Shown: positions 17,668-27,188, numbered from the stretch's first letter. The stretch: DNA of 64,000 bases from Roseomonas sp. KE2513 (GCF_016107305.1 NZ_RCVR01000022.1:1-64000); one strand, 5' to 3'. The notes: generated by a model not told the origin, from the sequence alone. Translations and numbers: made by a program.

Positions 17668-18156
17668 TCACCCCGCCTGAAGTTCCGAGAGGCACCCGGC
17701 CTCCGTCTGCCGCTGGGCGCCGGCCGCACGGGCGGCGGCCCAGGCCACGCGGGGGGTGTTGCTGTCGCGATAGAGCACGACGTCGAGCGCGCAGTTCGAC
17801 CCCTGATAGAGCCAGATTTCGGCATTGCCTTCCGGTCGGCGGCGGGTGGGCTGGCCGAGGACTGAGATCACCCCCTCGCGCGACTGGCCGATCAGGGCAG
17901 CGACGCTGCCGGGGGTGCCACGGCGGGGTGTGCCGGTGGCGTTGGGCAGGGGTTTGGTCGCGGCTGGCGCGCCGTCGAGCGCGGCCATGCTGGCGCGATG
18001 GCTCTCCAGCACCTCCTCCAGCACGCGGCTGGCGGTGCGGTCCGGCGCGGGGGTGCATCCGCCGAGCATCAGCAGCAGGGCCGCGGCGGCCAGCCCAGCA
18101 GGGGCGGCGCGGCGGCCAGGGATGTGGGCGGAGGGGGTGGGGATGGCCGGTGGCAT
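17668..18156 (-). CDS. Putative lipoprotein, SmpA/OmlA-like C-terminal region
   Basis: This 162-residue protein has a signal peptide with lipobox LMLGGC (Cys 34), so it is probably lipid-anchored. The C-terminal half (VAALIGQSREGVISVLGQP, then AEIWLYQGSNCALDVVLY) resembles the two-helix, three-strand SmpA/BamE-type fold. Two Cys in this half could form a disulfide. I choose ATG 18156; a TTG ten codons upstream in frame is less likely. It precedes no partner on its strand and follows the bactofilin gene by 98 bp. Confidence 0.7.
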   Translation of the reverse strand: MPPAIPTPSAHIPGRRAAPAGLAAAALLLMLGGCTPAPDRTASRVLEEVLESHRASMAALDGAPAATKPLPNATGTPRRGTPGSVAALIGQSREGVISVLGQPTRRRPEGNAEIWLYQGSNCALDVVLYRDSNTPRVAWAAARAAGAQRQTEAGCLSELQAG

Positions 18157-18254
18157 GGCCGTTCTGGCCTGGCGGAGATGCGGCAAGGAGGCGGGCGCGC
18201 GAAGGAATCCCGCGCGCCCGCCGGAATGGGGGTGCCCCGTAATGGGGCCGCCGC

Positions 18255-18893
18255 TCAGTAGCGCGGCGGCGCCATGTCGGGCTCCGCGTATTGCGGAGCT
18301 TGGTTCGACTGGGCGGAGGCGAGGGCCTGCGGCGGCGCGGCGGCCTGGGCGTCCGTCAGCATCTCCATGCTGCCCGAGAGCTGCCCGCCCTCCTCGACCG
18401 AGAGGCGGCGGGTGCGGGCAGTGCCGAGCACGCGGCCGGTGGCGCGGATGGTGAGGCTGCCTCGGGCGGTGATGGTGCCGTCGAACACGCCGGCGATCTC
18501 CGCGTCCTCCACCTGCACGGCACCCTTGAACACGCCGGAATTGGTGATCTGGAGCTCGGTCGCCTGGATCATCTGGCTCTCGACCGTGCCGTCCACCACG
18601 AGCCGCTCGGCATCCGCCACCGTACCCTGGAGGGAGATGCCCTTGCCGACGACGAGAGTGCGGCGCTCGGCGCTCGCCGGGCGCGAGGCGGGGCGGGGCG
18701 GCATGGTCACGCCGGGCGCGGTCGGCGCCTGGGGCATGGTGGGCTTGGGCGGCAGGCTCATGAGAGGGTCCTTGGGCGCTTGGCCCTGAGTGGGACGGAA
18801 GGGGGGCATCGCCAGGTCCGGATCACGGGAGACCGGAACGGTGGTGGGTTCGGACGGCCCCTGATCGGCGGGGCGGCGGCGGAAGACGGACAT
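18255..18893 (-). CDS. Bactofilin (polymer-forming cytoskeletal protein)
   Basis: This 212-residue protein has the bactofilin central beta-helix: RTLVVGKGISLQGTVADAE, RLVVDGTVES, ITNSGVFKGAV, IAGVFDGTITARGSL and ATGRVLGTARTR, a run of short right-handed coils from about residue 80 to 180. Both ends are disordered and rich in Pro, Ala and Gln. Bactofilins self-assemble without nucleotide into filaments that scaffold cell-wall or stalk enzymes. No M23 peptidase gene is next to it here. Confidence 0.88.
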   Translation of the reverse strand: MSVFRRRPADQGPSEPTTVPVSRDPDLAMPPFRPTQGQAPKDPLMSLPPKPTMPQAPTAPGVTMPPRPASRPASAERRTLVVGKGISLQGTVADAERLVVDGTVESQMIQATELQITNSGVFKGAVQVEDAEIAGVFDGTITARGSLTIRATGRVLGTARTRRLSVEEGGQLSGSMEMLTDAQAAAPPQALASAQSNQAPQYAEPDMAPPRY

Positions 18894-19312
18894 GGCAATT
18901 CCCCTGCAGGCAGGCGATCTGGTCTGACTCGGCGGACCGCCCGGCAGTTCCGGCGTGCAAGAAGGTTGCAAGCCGCGGAGCAGCGCGGACAGAGGACCCG
19001 GCACGGTGGGAACCCCCGGCCCCGCACCTGCGCCCCCCGGCTATCACGGGCGGGAGATCGGGCACAACGGGAGGATGGCGGGAGGGCGCGGATTATTGCG
19101 GTGGACGTCCCCCGGGCGTTCAGGAACGGGAGAAAAGCGCTTGCTTCACGGCCATTCCTCTCTCGCACTGAAATCCTGCCCAGGCGGTCCTCCGAGGGGG
19201 GCCTGCCGGATATGGCCGCGCGTGCTATGGCGGCGCCGGAAACCGGCACGCCACGGGCGCCGGCCCGGGCCCCACTCGGCGAGCGACGGGCAGAGAGCGA
19301 AGGAAGACCAGC
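18894..19312. other. Divergent intergenic region, no gene seen
   Basis: These 419 bp separate the bactofilin start from the adenosine-kinase-like gene start. No convincing coding frame, RNA gene or repeat copy is visible. The region should hold promoters for both genes, but I could not identify a sound -35/-10 pair. Confidence 0.4.
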
Positions 19313-20308
19313 ATGGCGCAACCCGGCCCGGCAGCGGCGGCCCTCGACATCCTCGGCATCGGCAATGCCATCGTGGACGTGGTCGCCTCCGCCACCGAGG
19401 CGACGCTGGCCGAATGGGGCATGGCCAAGGGCAGCATGGCGCTGATCGACACGCAGCGCGCCGAGGCGATCCACGCCTCCCTCACGGCCAGCGTGCAGAC
19501 GGGCGGCGGCTCGGCGGCAAATACCTGTGCGGTGGCAGCCGCGCTCGGCGCGAAGGTCGGCTATCTCGGCAAGGTGGCGGACGACGAGCCCGGCCGTACC
19601 TTCGCCGAGGACCTAAAGGCGCTGGGCATCCACTTTCCCAACGCGCCGCTGAAGGGCGGCGACCCGACGGCGCGCTGCATCATTCTCGTCACGCCCGACG
19701 GGCAGCGGACGATGAACACCTATCTCGGCGCCTGCGTGGCCTTCGGGGAGGAGGATGTGGACAAGGCCGCGGTCGAATCCGCCGCCGTGACATACCTCGA
19801 GGGCTACCTCTTCGACCCGCCGGCCGCCCAGGCGGCCTTCCGCCGCGCGGCCGCCATCGCCCACGGGGCCGGGCGCCGCGTGGCCCTCACCTTGTCGGAC
19901 GCCTTCTGCGTCGAGCGGCACCGCAGCGCCTTCCTCGACCTCATCACGCGCGACTGCGACATCGTCTTCGCCAACGAGGCCGAGGCGCTCTCGCTCTTCG
20001 GGGTGAACGACGTGGAGGAGGCGACGCGCGCCTTCGCGGCCACGGGCAAGCTCGTCGCCCTTACGCGCAGCGAGAAGGGCAGCCGGATCATCGGTGGCGG
20101 GGGCGTGATCGAGGTGCCAGTGGCACCCACCACGGTGATCGACACCACCGGCGCCGGCGACGCCTATGCCGCCGGCTTCCTCGCGGCCCATGCGCGGGCC
20201 CTGCCCTTGGCGGAATGCGGCCGCTGGGGCAGCGTGGCGGCCAGCGAGGCGATCTCGCATTTCGGGGCGAGGCCCCAGGCCGACCTGAAGGCGCTGGTCG
20301 GAGCCTGA
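19313..20308 (+). CDS. Adenosine kinase-like PfkB family sugar kinase
   Basis: This 331-residue ribokinase-fold enzyme matches the alphaproteobacterial adenosine kinase group. Substrate-side motifs are LGIGNAIVDVV and TGGGSAANT; the PfkB signature with catalytic Asp is in DTTGAGDAYAAGF, and FANEAEALSLF is typical. It probably phosphorylates adenosine or a related nucleoside. GAAGGA is upstream of the ATG. The next gene, a secreted repeat-free protein, begins 132 bp later. Confidence 0.86.
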   Translation: MAQPGPAAAALDILGIGNAIVDVVASATEATLAEWGMAKGSMALIDTQRAEAIHASLTASVQTGGGSAANTCAVAAALGAKVGYLGKVADDEPGRTFAEDLKALGIHFPNAPLKGGDPTARCIILVTPDGQRTMNTYLGACVAFGEEDVDKAAVESAAVTYLEGYLFDPPAAQAAFRRAAAIAHGAGRRVALTLSDAFCVERHRSAFLDLITRDCDIVFANEAEALSLFGVNDVEEATRAFAATGKLVALTRSEKGSRIIGGGGVIEVPVAPTTVIDTTGAGDAYAAGFLAAHARALPLAECGRWGSVAASEAISHFGARPQADLKALVGA

Positions 20309-20440
20309 TGCCGCGCGGGGCAGATGCGCCCCGCGCTCCCGAAGGCCTCCCGCGGCGCGATCCGCGGGCCCGCCGCCCGGTGCCGTGCCGGCGCGGCGGC
20401 ACGGCGCACCCCCCATCCTCCACAGGTAGAAGGCAACCTC

Positions 20441-21049
20441 ATGAACCGCCCGACCGGCACCCTCGCCATCGCTCTCGCGGCCCTCGCGTTGGCGGGGCCC
20501 GCTCTCGCGCAGTCCGGCCCCTCGTCGAACGCGCCTGATCCGGCAGTGCGCGAGATGCAGCGCGCGCGGGGCAATCCCGCGGCCGTGCCCTACATCCCCG
20601 CGCAGGACCGCAACGCCGCCACGGCCGATACCCTCGATGTTCAGACCGCCCGCGGCCTGATGGCCGAGGCGCGCGCGGCCCTTGTCCGCCGCCGCGCAGG
20701 CATGGCCGTGGAGGCGCTGGAGCGCGCCGAGTCGCGCCTGCTGACCAACTCGGTGCTCGCGAGCCAGGCGAATGTCCCGCAGAGCAGCGCAGCGCTCAGC
20801 CAGCTCGCGGCCGCCCGCCGCCTGGCCGGCCAGGGCGACACGCGCTCGGCCCTGCAGGCGCTCGACCGCGCCGAGGCGGCTCTGCCGGCGAGCCCCACGG
20901 GCCCCGGTGCCACCCCCCTGCCGGAGGGCGTGCCGACGGCCATCGACGTCCAGCCGCCGGTGCCGCCCGCCGTCCAGCCGCGGCCGGTCCGTCCCCGTGC
21001 GGCGCCCGCCCCTGCCCTACCCGGCGAGGCCGTGCCGCCGCGGGGCTAG
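20441..21049 (+). CDS. Secreted Ala/Pro-rich hypothetical protein
   Basis: This 202-residue protein begins with a clear signal peptide (residues 1-24, cleavage after GPALA). The mature part has two helical stretches (TARGLMAEARAALVRRRAG and SAALSQLAAARRLAGQGD), each followed by a similar ALxALxRAE turn, which suggests a small TPR-like helical hairpin pair. A Pro-rich C-terminus follows. No family was recognised. AAGG lies upstream of the ATG at 20441. Confidence 0.65.
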   Translation: MNRPTGTLAIALAALALAGPALAQSGPSSNAPDPAVREMQRARGNPAAVPYIPAQDRNAATADTLDVQTARGLMAEARAALVRRRAGMAVEALERAESRLLTNSVLASQANVPQSSAALSQLAAARRLAGQGDTRSALQALDRAEAALPASPTGPGATPLPEGVPTAIDVQPPVPPAVQPRPVRPRAAPAPALPGEAVPPRG

Positions 21050-21067
21050 GCTCCGCCGGAGAGAAGC

Positions 21068-21093
21068 GGGAGGGACGGCGCGCCGCCCCTCCC
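21068..21093. terminator. Bidirectional hairpin between converging genes
   Basis: The 49-bp junction between the secreted protein gene and the DUF4170 gene holds a GC-rich hairpin centred at 21080/21081, with one A-C mismatch in the stem. It could end transcription from both sides. It is one of the converging junctions without the composite element. Confidence 0.5.
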
Positions 21094-21098
21094 CGCGC

Positions 21099-21329
21099 TC
21101 AGCCCGCCTTGCCGCCGGGCCGCGGCACGCTGATCACGAAGAGACGGTGGTTGGCGATGTCGATGTTGCGCCGCGCCTTCTCGTTCCAGATGCGATCCGC
21201 GGTGCGCTCGTCGTGGTAGGGGCCGTAGGCCTCCTCCGTTCCAGGCTCGAGCGTGGTGAAGCTCGCGTCGGTAAAGACGCCGCCCCAGATGAAGTGGAGC
21301 TTGGAGGAGGTGGCAGAAGAATCGGGCAT
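21099..21329 (-). CDS. DUF4170 family small protein
   Basis: This 76-residue cytoplasmic protein matches the short DUF4170 family: KLHFIWGGVFTDASF, then EEAYGPYHDERTADRIW and HRLFVISVPRPGGKAG. Function is unknown. I choose ATG 21329; ATG 21380 in the same frame would add 17 residues with no similarity. It is divergent from the radical SAM gene. Confidence 0.72.
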   Translation of the reverse strand: MPDSSATSSKLHFIWGGVFTDASFTTLEPGTEEAYGPYHDERTADRIWNEKARRNIDIANHRLFVISVPRPGGKAG

Positions 21330-21527
21330 GGGTTCCGGCTCGGCGCGTTGCGGTGCAGCACATAATCGCATGGCCGCCATTTCCCAAGCGTAAGCGGGCT
21401 GCGGAAACGGGCGGGCAGGCCTGCCAAGCCGCGTGAATCCAACTCTTTCGCTCCCATTTGTTCACTCTTCGTGCTTGTCGCTGGACGGGCTGGGGCCATA
21501 TCCTGGCACCAGCCCGAAGGACGCCGC

Positions 21528-22850
21528 ATGGAGTTGCGCGAGAAGCTCGAGATCCTCGCCGATGCCGCGAAATACGACGCTTCTTGCGCCTCCTCCGGCA
21601 CCGAGAAGCGCGATAGTCGTGAGGGCGGGCTTGGCAGCACCGAGGGCATGGGGATCTGCCACGCCTACGCGCCGGATGGACGCTGCATCTCGCTGCTGAA
21701 GGTGCTGCTGACGAATGCCTGCGTCTTCGACTGCGCCTACTGCATCAATCGCGCCTCCTCCAACGTGCGCCGCGCTCGCTTCTCGGTGCGCGAGATCGTG
21801 GAGCTGACGCTCGACTTCTACCGCCGCAACTACATCGAGGGCCTGTTCCTCTCCTCCGGCATCATCCGCTCCCCCGACTACACGATGGAGCAGCTGGTGC
21901 GGGTGGCGCGGGAGCTGCGCGAGACGCACGGCTTCAAGGGCTACATCCACCTCAAGACCATCCCCGACGCCGACCCCGCCCTGCTGGCCGAGGCCGGGCG
22001 GCACGCCGACCGGCTTTCCATCAACGTGGAACTGCCCCAGCCCGCCAGCCTGAAGGCGCTGGCGCCGGAGAAGGACGCCGGGCAGATCCGCGTCGCCATG
22101 GCCGGGCTCCGCACCCGCATCGACGAGGCGAAGGAGGCCCGGGCGGAGGCGTCGGTCACGCGCGTGGCCCTTGCGGGCGGCCGCCGCGCCGCCGCGCCGC
22201 GCTTCGCCCCGGCCGGCCAGTCCACGCAGATGATCGTGGGCGCCGATGCCTCGACGGACGCGACCATCCTCGATGTCAGCTCCAATCTCTACGGTTCGTA
22301 CCGGCTCAAGCGCGTCTATTTCTCAGCCTATTCCCCCATCCCGGACGCCGCGGCGGCCCTTCCCCCGGCCGCGCCGCCGCTCGTGCGGGAGCACCGGCTG
22401 TATCAGGCGGACTGGCTGCTGCGCTTCTACGGCTTCACCGCCCCCGAGGTGATGGCGGGCGGCGAGGGCGGGATGCTGGACCTGGAGGTGGACCCGAAGC
22501 TCGCCTGGGCCCTCAAGCACCGCGCCGCCTTCCCGGTGGACGTGAACCGCGCGGATCGGGAGATGCTGCTCCGCGTGCCCGGTCTCGGTGCCAAGACGGT
22601 GGACCGCATCATCGCGGCCCGCCGCGTGCGCTCCTTCCGCATGGCCGATCTCGCGCGGCTCCGCGTCAGCCTGCGCAAGGTCGCGCCCTTCATCACGGCG
22701 CTGGACCACCACCCGCGCGGCGGGCTGCTCGACCGCGCCGATCTCCGCACCCTGGTGCTGCCGCGTGACGGGCTGGCGGAGCGCAACGCCATCCTACCGG
22801 CGGGGCTCCTCGCCCGCCCGGTCCAGCTTCCCCTCTTCGCCCATGTATAG
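21528..22850 (+). CDS. Radical SAM putative DNA modification/repair protein
   Basis: This 440-residue protein is the radical SAM partner described as a putative DNA modification/repair protein, related to spore photoproduct lyase. The cluster motif CVFDCAYC (Cys 65, 69, 72) binds the [4Fe-4S] cluster. A helix-hairpin-helix DNA-binding motif is near the C-terminus (RVPGLGAKTVDRIIAARR). The stop overlaps the start of the UdgX gene by 8 nt, an arrangement found in many bacteria and consistent with joint action on damaged DNA. The reaction is not established. Confidence 0.88.
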   Translation: MELREKLEILADAAKYDASCASSGTEKRDSREGGLGSTEGMGICHAYAPDGRCISLLKVLLTNACVFDCAYCINRASSNVRRARFSVREIVELTLDFYRRNYIEGLFLSSGIIRSPDYTMEQLVRVARELRETHGFKGYIHLKTIPDADPALLAEAGRHADRLSINVELPQPASLKALAPEKDAGQIRVAMAGLRTRIDEAKEARAEASVTRVALAGGRRAAAPRFAPAGQSTQMIVGADASTDATILDVSSNLYGSYRLKRVYFSAYSPIPDAAAALPPAAPPLVREHRLYQADWLLRFYGFTAPEVMAGGEGGMLDLEVDPKLAWALKHRAAFPVDVNRADREMLLRVPGLGAKTVDRIIAARRVRSFRMADLARLRVSLRKVAPFITALDHHPRGGLLDRADLRTLVLPRDGLAERNAILPAGLLARPVQLPLFAHV

Positions 22851-24522
22851 CCTCCGCCTCGCCGCCCCCGATGACTTTGACGGCTGGCGCGAGGCCGCGC
22901 GCGGCCTCGTCATGGCGGGCATCCCACCCGAGGAGGTGGACTGGCTGGTGGAGGGCGACCCCGTGCCGCTCTTCGGCGGCGGTGCCCCGCCCGCGCCGCC
23001 CGCCGATGCCCTGCAGCCCCGCGCGCCTCGTGACTTCCCGGAACTGGCGCGCCTCGTCTGCCGCCACCGCGACCCCGCGCGCTTCACCCTGCTGCACGGA
23101 CTGCTCCACCGCCTGCAGCGGGAGCGCGGGCTGCTGGACGACGCCGCCGACCCCGCCGTCGCCCGCGCCAATGCCATGGCCCGGGCCGTGCGGCGCGATG
23201 CCCACAAGATGCACGCCTTCCTCCGCTTCCGGGAGGTGCGGGTGGAGGACGGCGCGCCCGCGGCCCCGCTGCCACCCCCGTCGCCCATCGCGGTGCCGAA
23301 CGATCCCGCGCCCGCCCGCAATGCCCGCAGCGTGGCGCTCGCGCTGCGCGACCTCGGCCGGCTGGAGGAGGCCGGTGAAGCGGAGCCGCTTCCGGAGGCC
23401 CCGCCGGTCATCGCCCCCGCGCCCGACAGCCGCTTCGTCGCCTGGTTCGAGCCCGAGCACCACATCCTGCGCGCCGAGGCCGGCTTCTTCGTCCGCCGCT
23501 TCGCCATGCTGCGCTGGTCCATCCTGACGCCCGAGCTCTCCGCCCACTGGGATGGGCAGGAGGTGGCCTTCGGCCCCGGCGCCCGCCGCGCCGACGCCCC
23601 CGCCGAGGACGCGGCCGAGGGTCTCTGGCGCGCCTATTTCGCCTCCATCTTCAACCCGGCCCGGCTCAAGCCCGACGCCATGCGCGCGGAGATGCCGAAG
23701 AAGTACTGGCGCAACCTGCCGGAAGCGCAGGACATCCCTCGGCTGATGGCCGAGGCCCCGAAGCGCGTCGCCGAGATGGTCGCGCGCGGCGCCACCCCAC
23801 CCGCCGAGCGCCGTCAGCGCACGGTGCACCTGCCCGCGCATCTCCGCGCCCCGCAGCCCGAGGCGCCCGCCGGCGTTGAAGCCGTCATGCCCGCCGATCT
23901 GCTCACCGAAACGCTGGACTTCCCCGAGGCGCAGGCCGCCCTTCGCCGCGACCTGTTGGCGCGCAACGACCTGCCGCCCTGGGTCGCCAACGCGACCCAG
24001 CCCGTGATGGGCGAGGGCCCGCAGCACCCCCTGCTGATGTTCATCGGCGAGCAGCCCGGCGACGAGGAGGACCTGAAGGGGCAGCCCTTCGTCGGCCCCG
24101 CCGGCCGCCTCTGGAACAAGGCGCTGGAGGAGGCGGGCGTCAGCCGCGGCGAGGCCTACGTCACCAATGCCGTGAAGCACTTCAAGTTCACGCCCACCGG
24201 CAAGCGGCGCCTGCACCAGTCGCCCGATGCCGGGGACATCACCTTCTACCGCCCCTTCCTGCTGCGCGAGATCGGCTTCGTGCAGCCGCGCCTGATCGTC
24301 ACCCTCGGTGCCACCGCGCTGCGCGCCGTCTCCGGCCGCGCCATGCCCGTGACGAAGCTCCGCGGTTCCCTGTTGCGCGATCCCGAGGGACGGCCCTTCT
24401 ACCCGACCGTCCACCCCTCCTACCTGCTGCGGCTGCCCGACCCCGCCAGCAAGGCGCGCGAGTACGACCGCTTCGTGGAGGACCTGGGCCAGGCGGCGGC
24501 GACGGCGCGGGGGCTGCCTTAG
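22843..24522 (+). CDS. UdgX-family uracil-DNA glycosylase fused to DUF4130
   Basis: This 559-residue fusion has an N-terminal DUF4130 domain (about 1-260), a linker, and a C-terminal family 4-like uracil-DNA glycosylase domain (about 370-559). The UDG active-site motif is GEQPGDEEDL, and the UdgX hallmark loop is present as GKRRLHQSP, where His 458 matches the residue that forms a covalent bond with the abasic site after uracil removal. The closing VHPSYLLR is typical. The start overlaps the radical SAM gene. The longer upstream open frame is not needed. Confidence 0.9.
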   Translation: MYSLRLAAPDDFDGWREAARGLVMAGIPPEEVDWLVEGDPVPLFGGGAPPAPPADALQPRAPRDFPELARLVCRHRDPARFTLLHGLLHRLQRERGLLDDAADPAVARANAMARAVRRDAHKMHAFLRFREVRVEDGAPAAPLPPPSPIAVPNDPAPARNARSVALALRDLGRLEEAGEAEPLPEAPPVIAPAPDSRFVAWFEPEHHILRAEAGFFVRRFAMLRWSILTPELSAHWDGQEVAFGPGARRADAPAEDAAEGLWRAYFASIFNPARLKPDAMRAEMPKKYWRNLPEAQDIPRLMAEAPKRVAEMVARGATPPAERRQRTVHLPAHLRAPQPEAPAGVEAVMPADLLTETLDFPEAQAALRRDLLARNDLPPWVANATQPVMGEGPQHPLLMFIGEQPGDEEDLKGQPFVGPAGRLWNKALEEAGVSRGEAYVTNAVKHFKFTPTGKRRLHQSPDAGDITFYRPFLLREIGFVQPRLIVTLGATALRAVSGRAMPVTKLRGSLLRDPEGRPFYPTVHPSYLLRLPDPASKAREYDRFVEDLGQAAATARGLP

Positions 24523-24528
24523 GAGCGT

Positions 24529-24796
24529 CGTGGGCGGCTCCCGGAGAGGGCTCTGCCCTCTCCGGACCTCTCCCGCCAAGGGCCTGAGGCCCTTGGATCC
24601 CCGTCTGGCTGTCGCGGATACGATGATGGAGGGTCGGGTCCTTCCCGGTGCCCTTCTTGCGCGTGCCGTCGCCTCGGGTCCACGACCCGAGGCGCACCGG
24701 CCGCAGAACCGTTCAAACCTGAAGAAGAAGATGATGGTTGGGGTCCGGGGGAGGAAGAATTCCTTCTTCCTCCCCCGGAGTCGCCAGCGCCACCAG
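24529..24796 (-). repeat. Composite four-hairpin intergenic element, copy D
   Basis: Copy D lies between the converging UdgX and alpha/beta hydrolase genes and reads H4-H3-H2-H1 on the plus strand. H4 has perfect 10-bp arms (24541-24550, 24556-24565), H3 perfect 10-bp arms (24576-24585, 24587-24596), H2 perfect 11-bp arms (24670-24680, 24684-24694), and H1 perfect 16-bp arms (24744-24759, 24764-24779). The H1 core is of the GAGGAAGAA type. The H3-H2 linker is longer than in copy B. Confidence 0.9.
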
Positions 24797-24807
24797 TTCA
24801 GAAAACC

Positions 24808-25638
24808 CTACCGCCCCGCTGCCTGGAGCAGCGCCGCGTTCACCGCCTCCGGCGCCTCGAAGGCCACCCAGTGCCCGGCGCCGGGGATCACCAGCGCTTC
24901 GGTCCCCCTCGCCCGGAAGAAGGCGATGCGGTCGGCGAGGTGCGGCACGGTGATAGCGTCGTGCTCCCCGTAGATAACGGAGAGGGGCGTGCGCACGGCG
25001 TCCAGGGCGTCGCGCAGGCTGGTGGCGGTGGTGACGCGGCGGCTGGGGAAGCGGGCGTGATCGCTGTTCCAGGCCTGCACCGCGAGGGCTTCCGCGTCGA
25101 TCCGCGCGGGGTCGGCGATCATCAGGCGGGCCAGGTTCTCGCGGTGCGCGGCCACCCGGTCCTCGCCTTTGCGTTCGCGCACCGAGACGAGGGGGATGGG
25201 CTGGCGCGGCAGCCCGAGGGCGCCGGCGCCGAGAAGAATGAGGGAGGTGAGTTCCGCCCCCGTGCGGGCCGCGACACGGCCGGCGATGACCGCGCCGAAG
25301 GAGAAGCCGGCCAGGGCGTAGGGCGTGCCCGGCCCCAGACGCGCCGAGATCCCGGCGGCAACAAGGGCTGCCAAGCCCCAGAGATCGATCTCCAGTGGTG
25401 GAAGGCTGGATTCGCCGAGCCCCGGCAGGTCCGGCGCCAGCACGCGGTGATGGCGGGCGAGGAGCTCGATGTTGCGCAGCCAGTGCCGCCAGGAGCCCGC
25501 GCCGCCGTGCAGCAGGACCAGCGGCGGCCCCGCGCCCCATTCGTGCCAGACCATGCGCCCGGCCCCGAGAGGCGTCTCGGCGCGGGTGGCGCTGGCGGCG
25601 AGCCGGGAGAGGCGGTCGGTGGCGGTGCCTGTATCCAT
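24808..25638 (-). CDS. Alpha/beta hydrolase
   Basis: This 276-residue alpha/beta hydrolase has the oxyanion motif VLLHGGAGSWRHW, then DLPGLGESS, the nucleophile elbow AGFSFGAV with Ser, the late acid in YGEHDAIT and the catalytic His in IPGAGHWVAFE. It probably acts on an ester or lactone; the substrate is unknown. The ATG at 25638 is chosen because the frame upstream overlaps hldE on the other strand. It is divergent from hldE with 96 bp between starts. Confidence 0.86.
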   Translation of the reverse strand: MDTGTATDRLSRLAASATRAETPLGAGRMVWHEWGAGPPLVLLHGGAGSWRHWLRNIELLARHHRVLAPDLPGLGESSLPPLEIDLWGLAALVAAGISARLGPGTPYALAGFSFGAVIAGRVAARTGAELTSLILLGAGALGLPRQPIPLVSVRERKGEDRVAAHRENLARLMIADPARIDAEALAVQAWNSDHARFPSRRVTTATSLRDALDAVRTPLSVIYGEHDAITVPHLADRIAFFRARGTEALVIPGAGHWVAFEAPEAVNAALLQAAGR

Positions 25639-25734
25639 GGCGGGGTTCTCGGCCGAACGGCGCCGGATGGGAACCTCCTGCCGCGCCGGGCCGATCTCCG
25701 CTAAGGGGTCCGGGCGCCGTTGGAGAGGGGACCG

Positions 25735-27186
25735 ATGATCGACTTTCGCGGGCAGCGGATCCTCTGCCTCGGCGACGTGATGCTGGACCGGTTCCAGTAC
25801 GGCCGGATCGACCGCATCTCGCCCGAGGCGCCCGTGCCCGTGGTGCGGGTGGTGGACAGCCGCGCCATGCTCGGCGGCGCGGGGAACGTGGCGCGCAACA
25901 TCGTCTCCCTCGGCGGGGAGGCGGTGCTGGTGGGCCTGGTGGGCGAGGACGCGGCGGGGCGCGAGGTCGCCTCCCTGATCGCGGCGAGCCCTGGCCTGGT
26001 GGACGCCAACGTGCGCTCGGCCGCGCGCCCGACCATCGCGAAGACCCGCATCATTGCCGGCCACCAGCACGTGGTGCGCCTGGACGAGGAGGTGACGGAG
26101 GGCGTCTCGGCGGCCGATGCGGCGGCGGCGCGCGCCCGCGTCTCGGAGATGCTGCCCGGCTGCCGGGCGCTGGTGATCTCGGACTACGCGAAGGGACTTC
26201 TCTCGGCCGAGGTGGTGGGTCACGCGATAGCGGAGGCCCGCAAACTCGGCCTGCCCGTGCTGGTGGACCCCAAGCGCGACGACTTCGCCTTCTACCGCGG
26301 CGCGACCGTGCTCACGCCCAACCTGCGCGAACTGCGCGCGGCGGCGCGCCGGCCGGTGGAGACGGACGAGGAGGTGGCCGAGGCCGCCCGCGCCCTGATG
26401 CTGGAGGCGGAGGCGGGTGCCATCCTCGTCACGCGCTCGGAGAAGGGGATGCTACTGGTGGAGGCCGGGGGCGGCGCGCAGGCCGTGCCCGCCCACGCCC
26501 GGGAGGTCTTCGATGTCTCCGGCGCCGGGGACACGGTGATCGCCGTCGTCGCCCTGGCGGTCGCCGCGGGCCAAGCCCTGCCGCGGGCCATGCGCATCGC
26601 CAACGCGGCCGCGGGCGTCGTGGTCGGCAAGCTCGGCACCGCGACGCTGGACATCGCGGAGCTGGCCGCCGCCGTCGAGGCCGATGCGGGCGAGGACGCG
26701 GAGGTCGCGGGCAAGGTGGTGGCCTCCGCCGGCCAGGCGCTCTCGGTCGTGGAGGGATGGCGGCGGCGCGGGCTGGAGGTGGGCTTCACCAACGGCTGCT
26801 TCGACATCCTCCACCGCGGCCACGTGACGATGCTGCAGGCCGCGCGCGCGAAATGCGACCGGCTGGTGGTGGCGCTGAACACGGACGAGAGCGTGGCCCG
26901 CCTGAAGGGCCCGGGCCGGCCCGTGAACGCGCTGGAGGACCGGCAGGCCGTGATCGCCGCGCTGCAATCCGTGGACCTCGTGCTCTCCTTCGCGGAGGAC
27001 ACGCCGCTCGATCTCATCACCCGGCTGGGGCCGGACGTGCTGTTCAAGGGCGCCGACTACACGGAGGACCAGGTGGTGGGCGGCGAGGTGGTGCGGGCGC
27101 GCGGCGGGCGCGTGGCGCTGATCGACCTCGTGCCGGGGCGATCCACGACGAATATCATTGCGCGCAGCCGGGCGATGGCCGGGTGA
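25735..27186 (+). CDS. hldE: Bifunctional heptose kinase/adenylyltransferase HldE
   Basis: This 483-residue bifunctional enzyme makes ADP-heptose for the lipopolysaccharide inner core. Residues about 1-320 form a ribokinase-type kinase (LGDVMLDRFQYG, MLGGAGNVARN, and the catalytic FDVSGAGDTVIAV). Residues about 345-483 form the nucleotidyltransferase, with GFTNGCFDILHRGHV carrying the HxGH-type motif and a late ISRSRAM-like tail (IIARSRAMAG). The start has GGAGAGGGGA just upstream. It implies a Gram-negative envelope with heptose-containing LPS. Confidence 0.94.
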   Translation: MIDFRGQRILCLGDVMLDRFQYGRIDRISPEAPVPVVRVVDSRAMLGGAGNVARNIVSLGGEAVLVGLVGEDAAGREVASLIAASPGLVDANVRSAARPTIAKTRIIAGHQHVVRLDEEVTEGVSAADAAAARARVSEMLPGCRALVISDYAKGLLSAEVVGHAIAEARKLGLPVLVDPKRDDFAFYRGATVLTPNLRELRAAARRPVETDEEVAEAARALMLEAEAGAILVTRSEKGMLLVEAGGGAQAVPAHAREVFDVSGAGDTVIAVVALAVAAGQALPRAMRIANAAAGVVVGKLGTATLDIAELAAAVEADAGEDAEVAGKVVASAGQALSVVEGWRRRGLEVGFTNGCFDILHRGHVTMLQAARAKCDRLVVALNTDESVARLKGPGRPVNALEDRQAVIAALQSVDLVLSFAEDTPLDLITRLGPDVLFKGADYTEDQVVGGEVVRARGGRVALIDLVPGRSTTNIIARSRAMAG

Positions 27187-27188
27187 GG

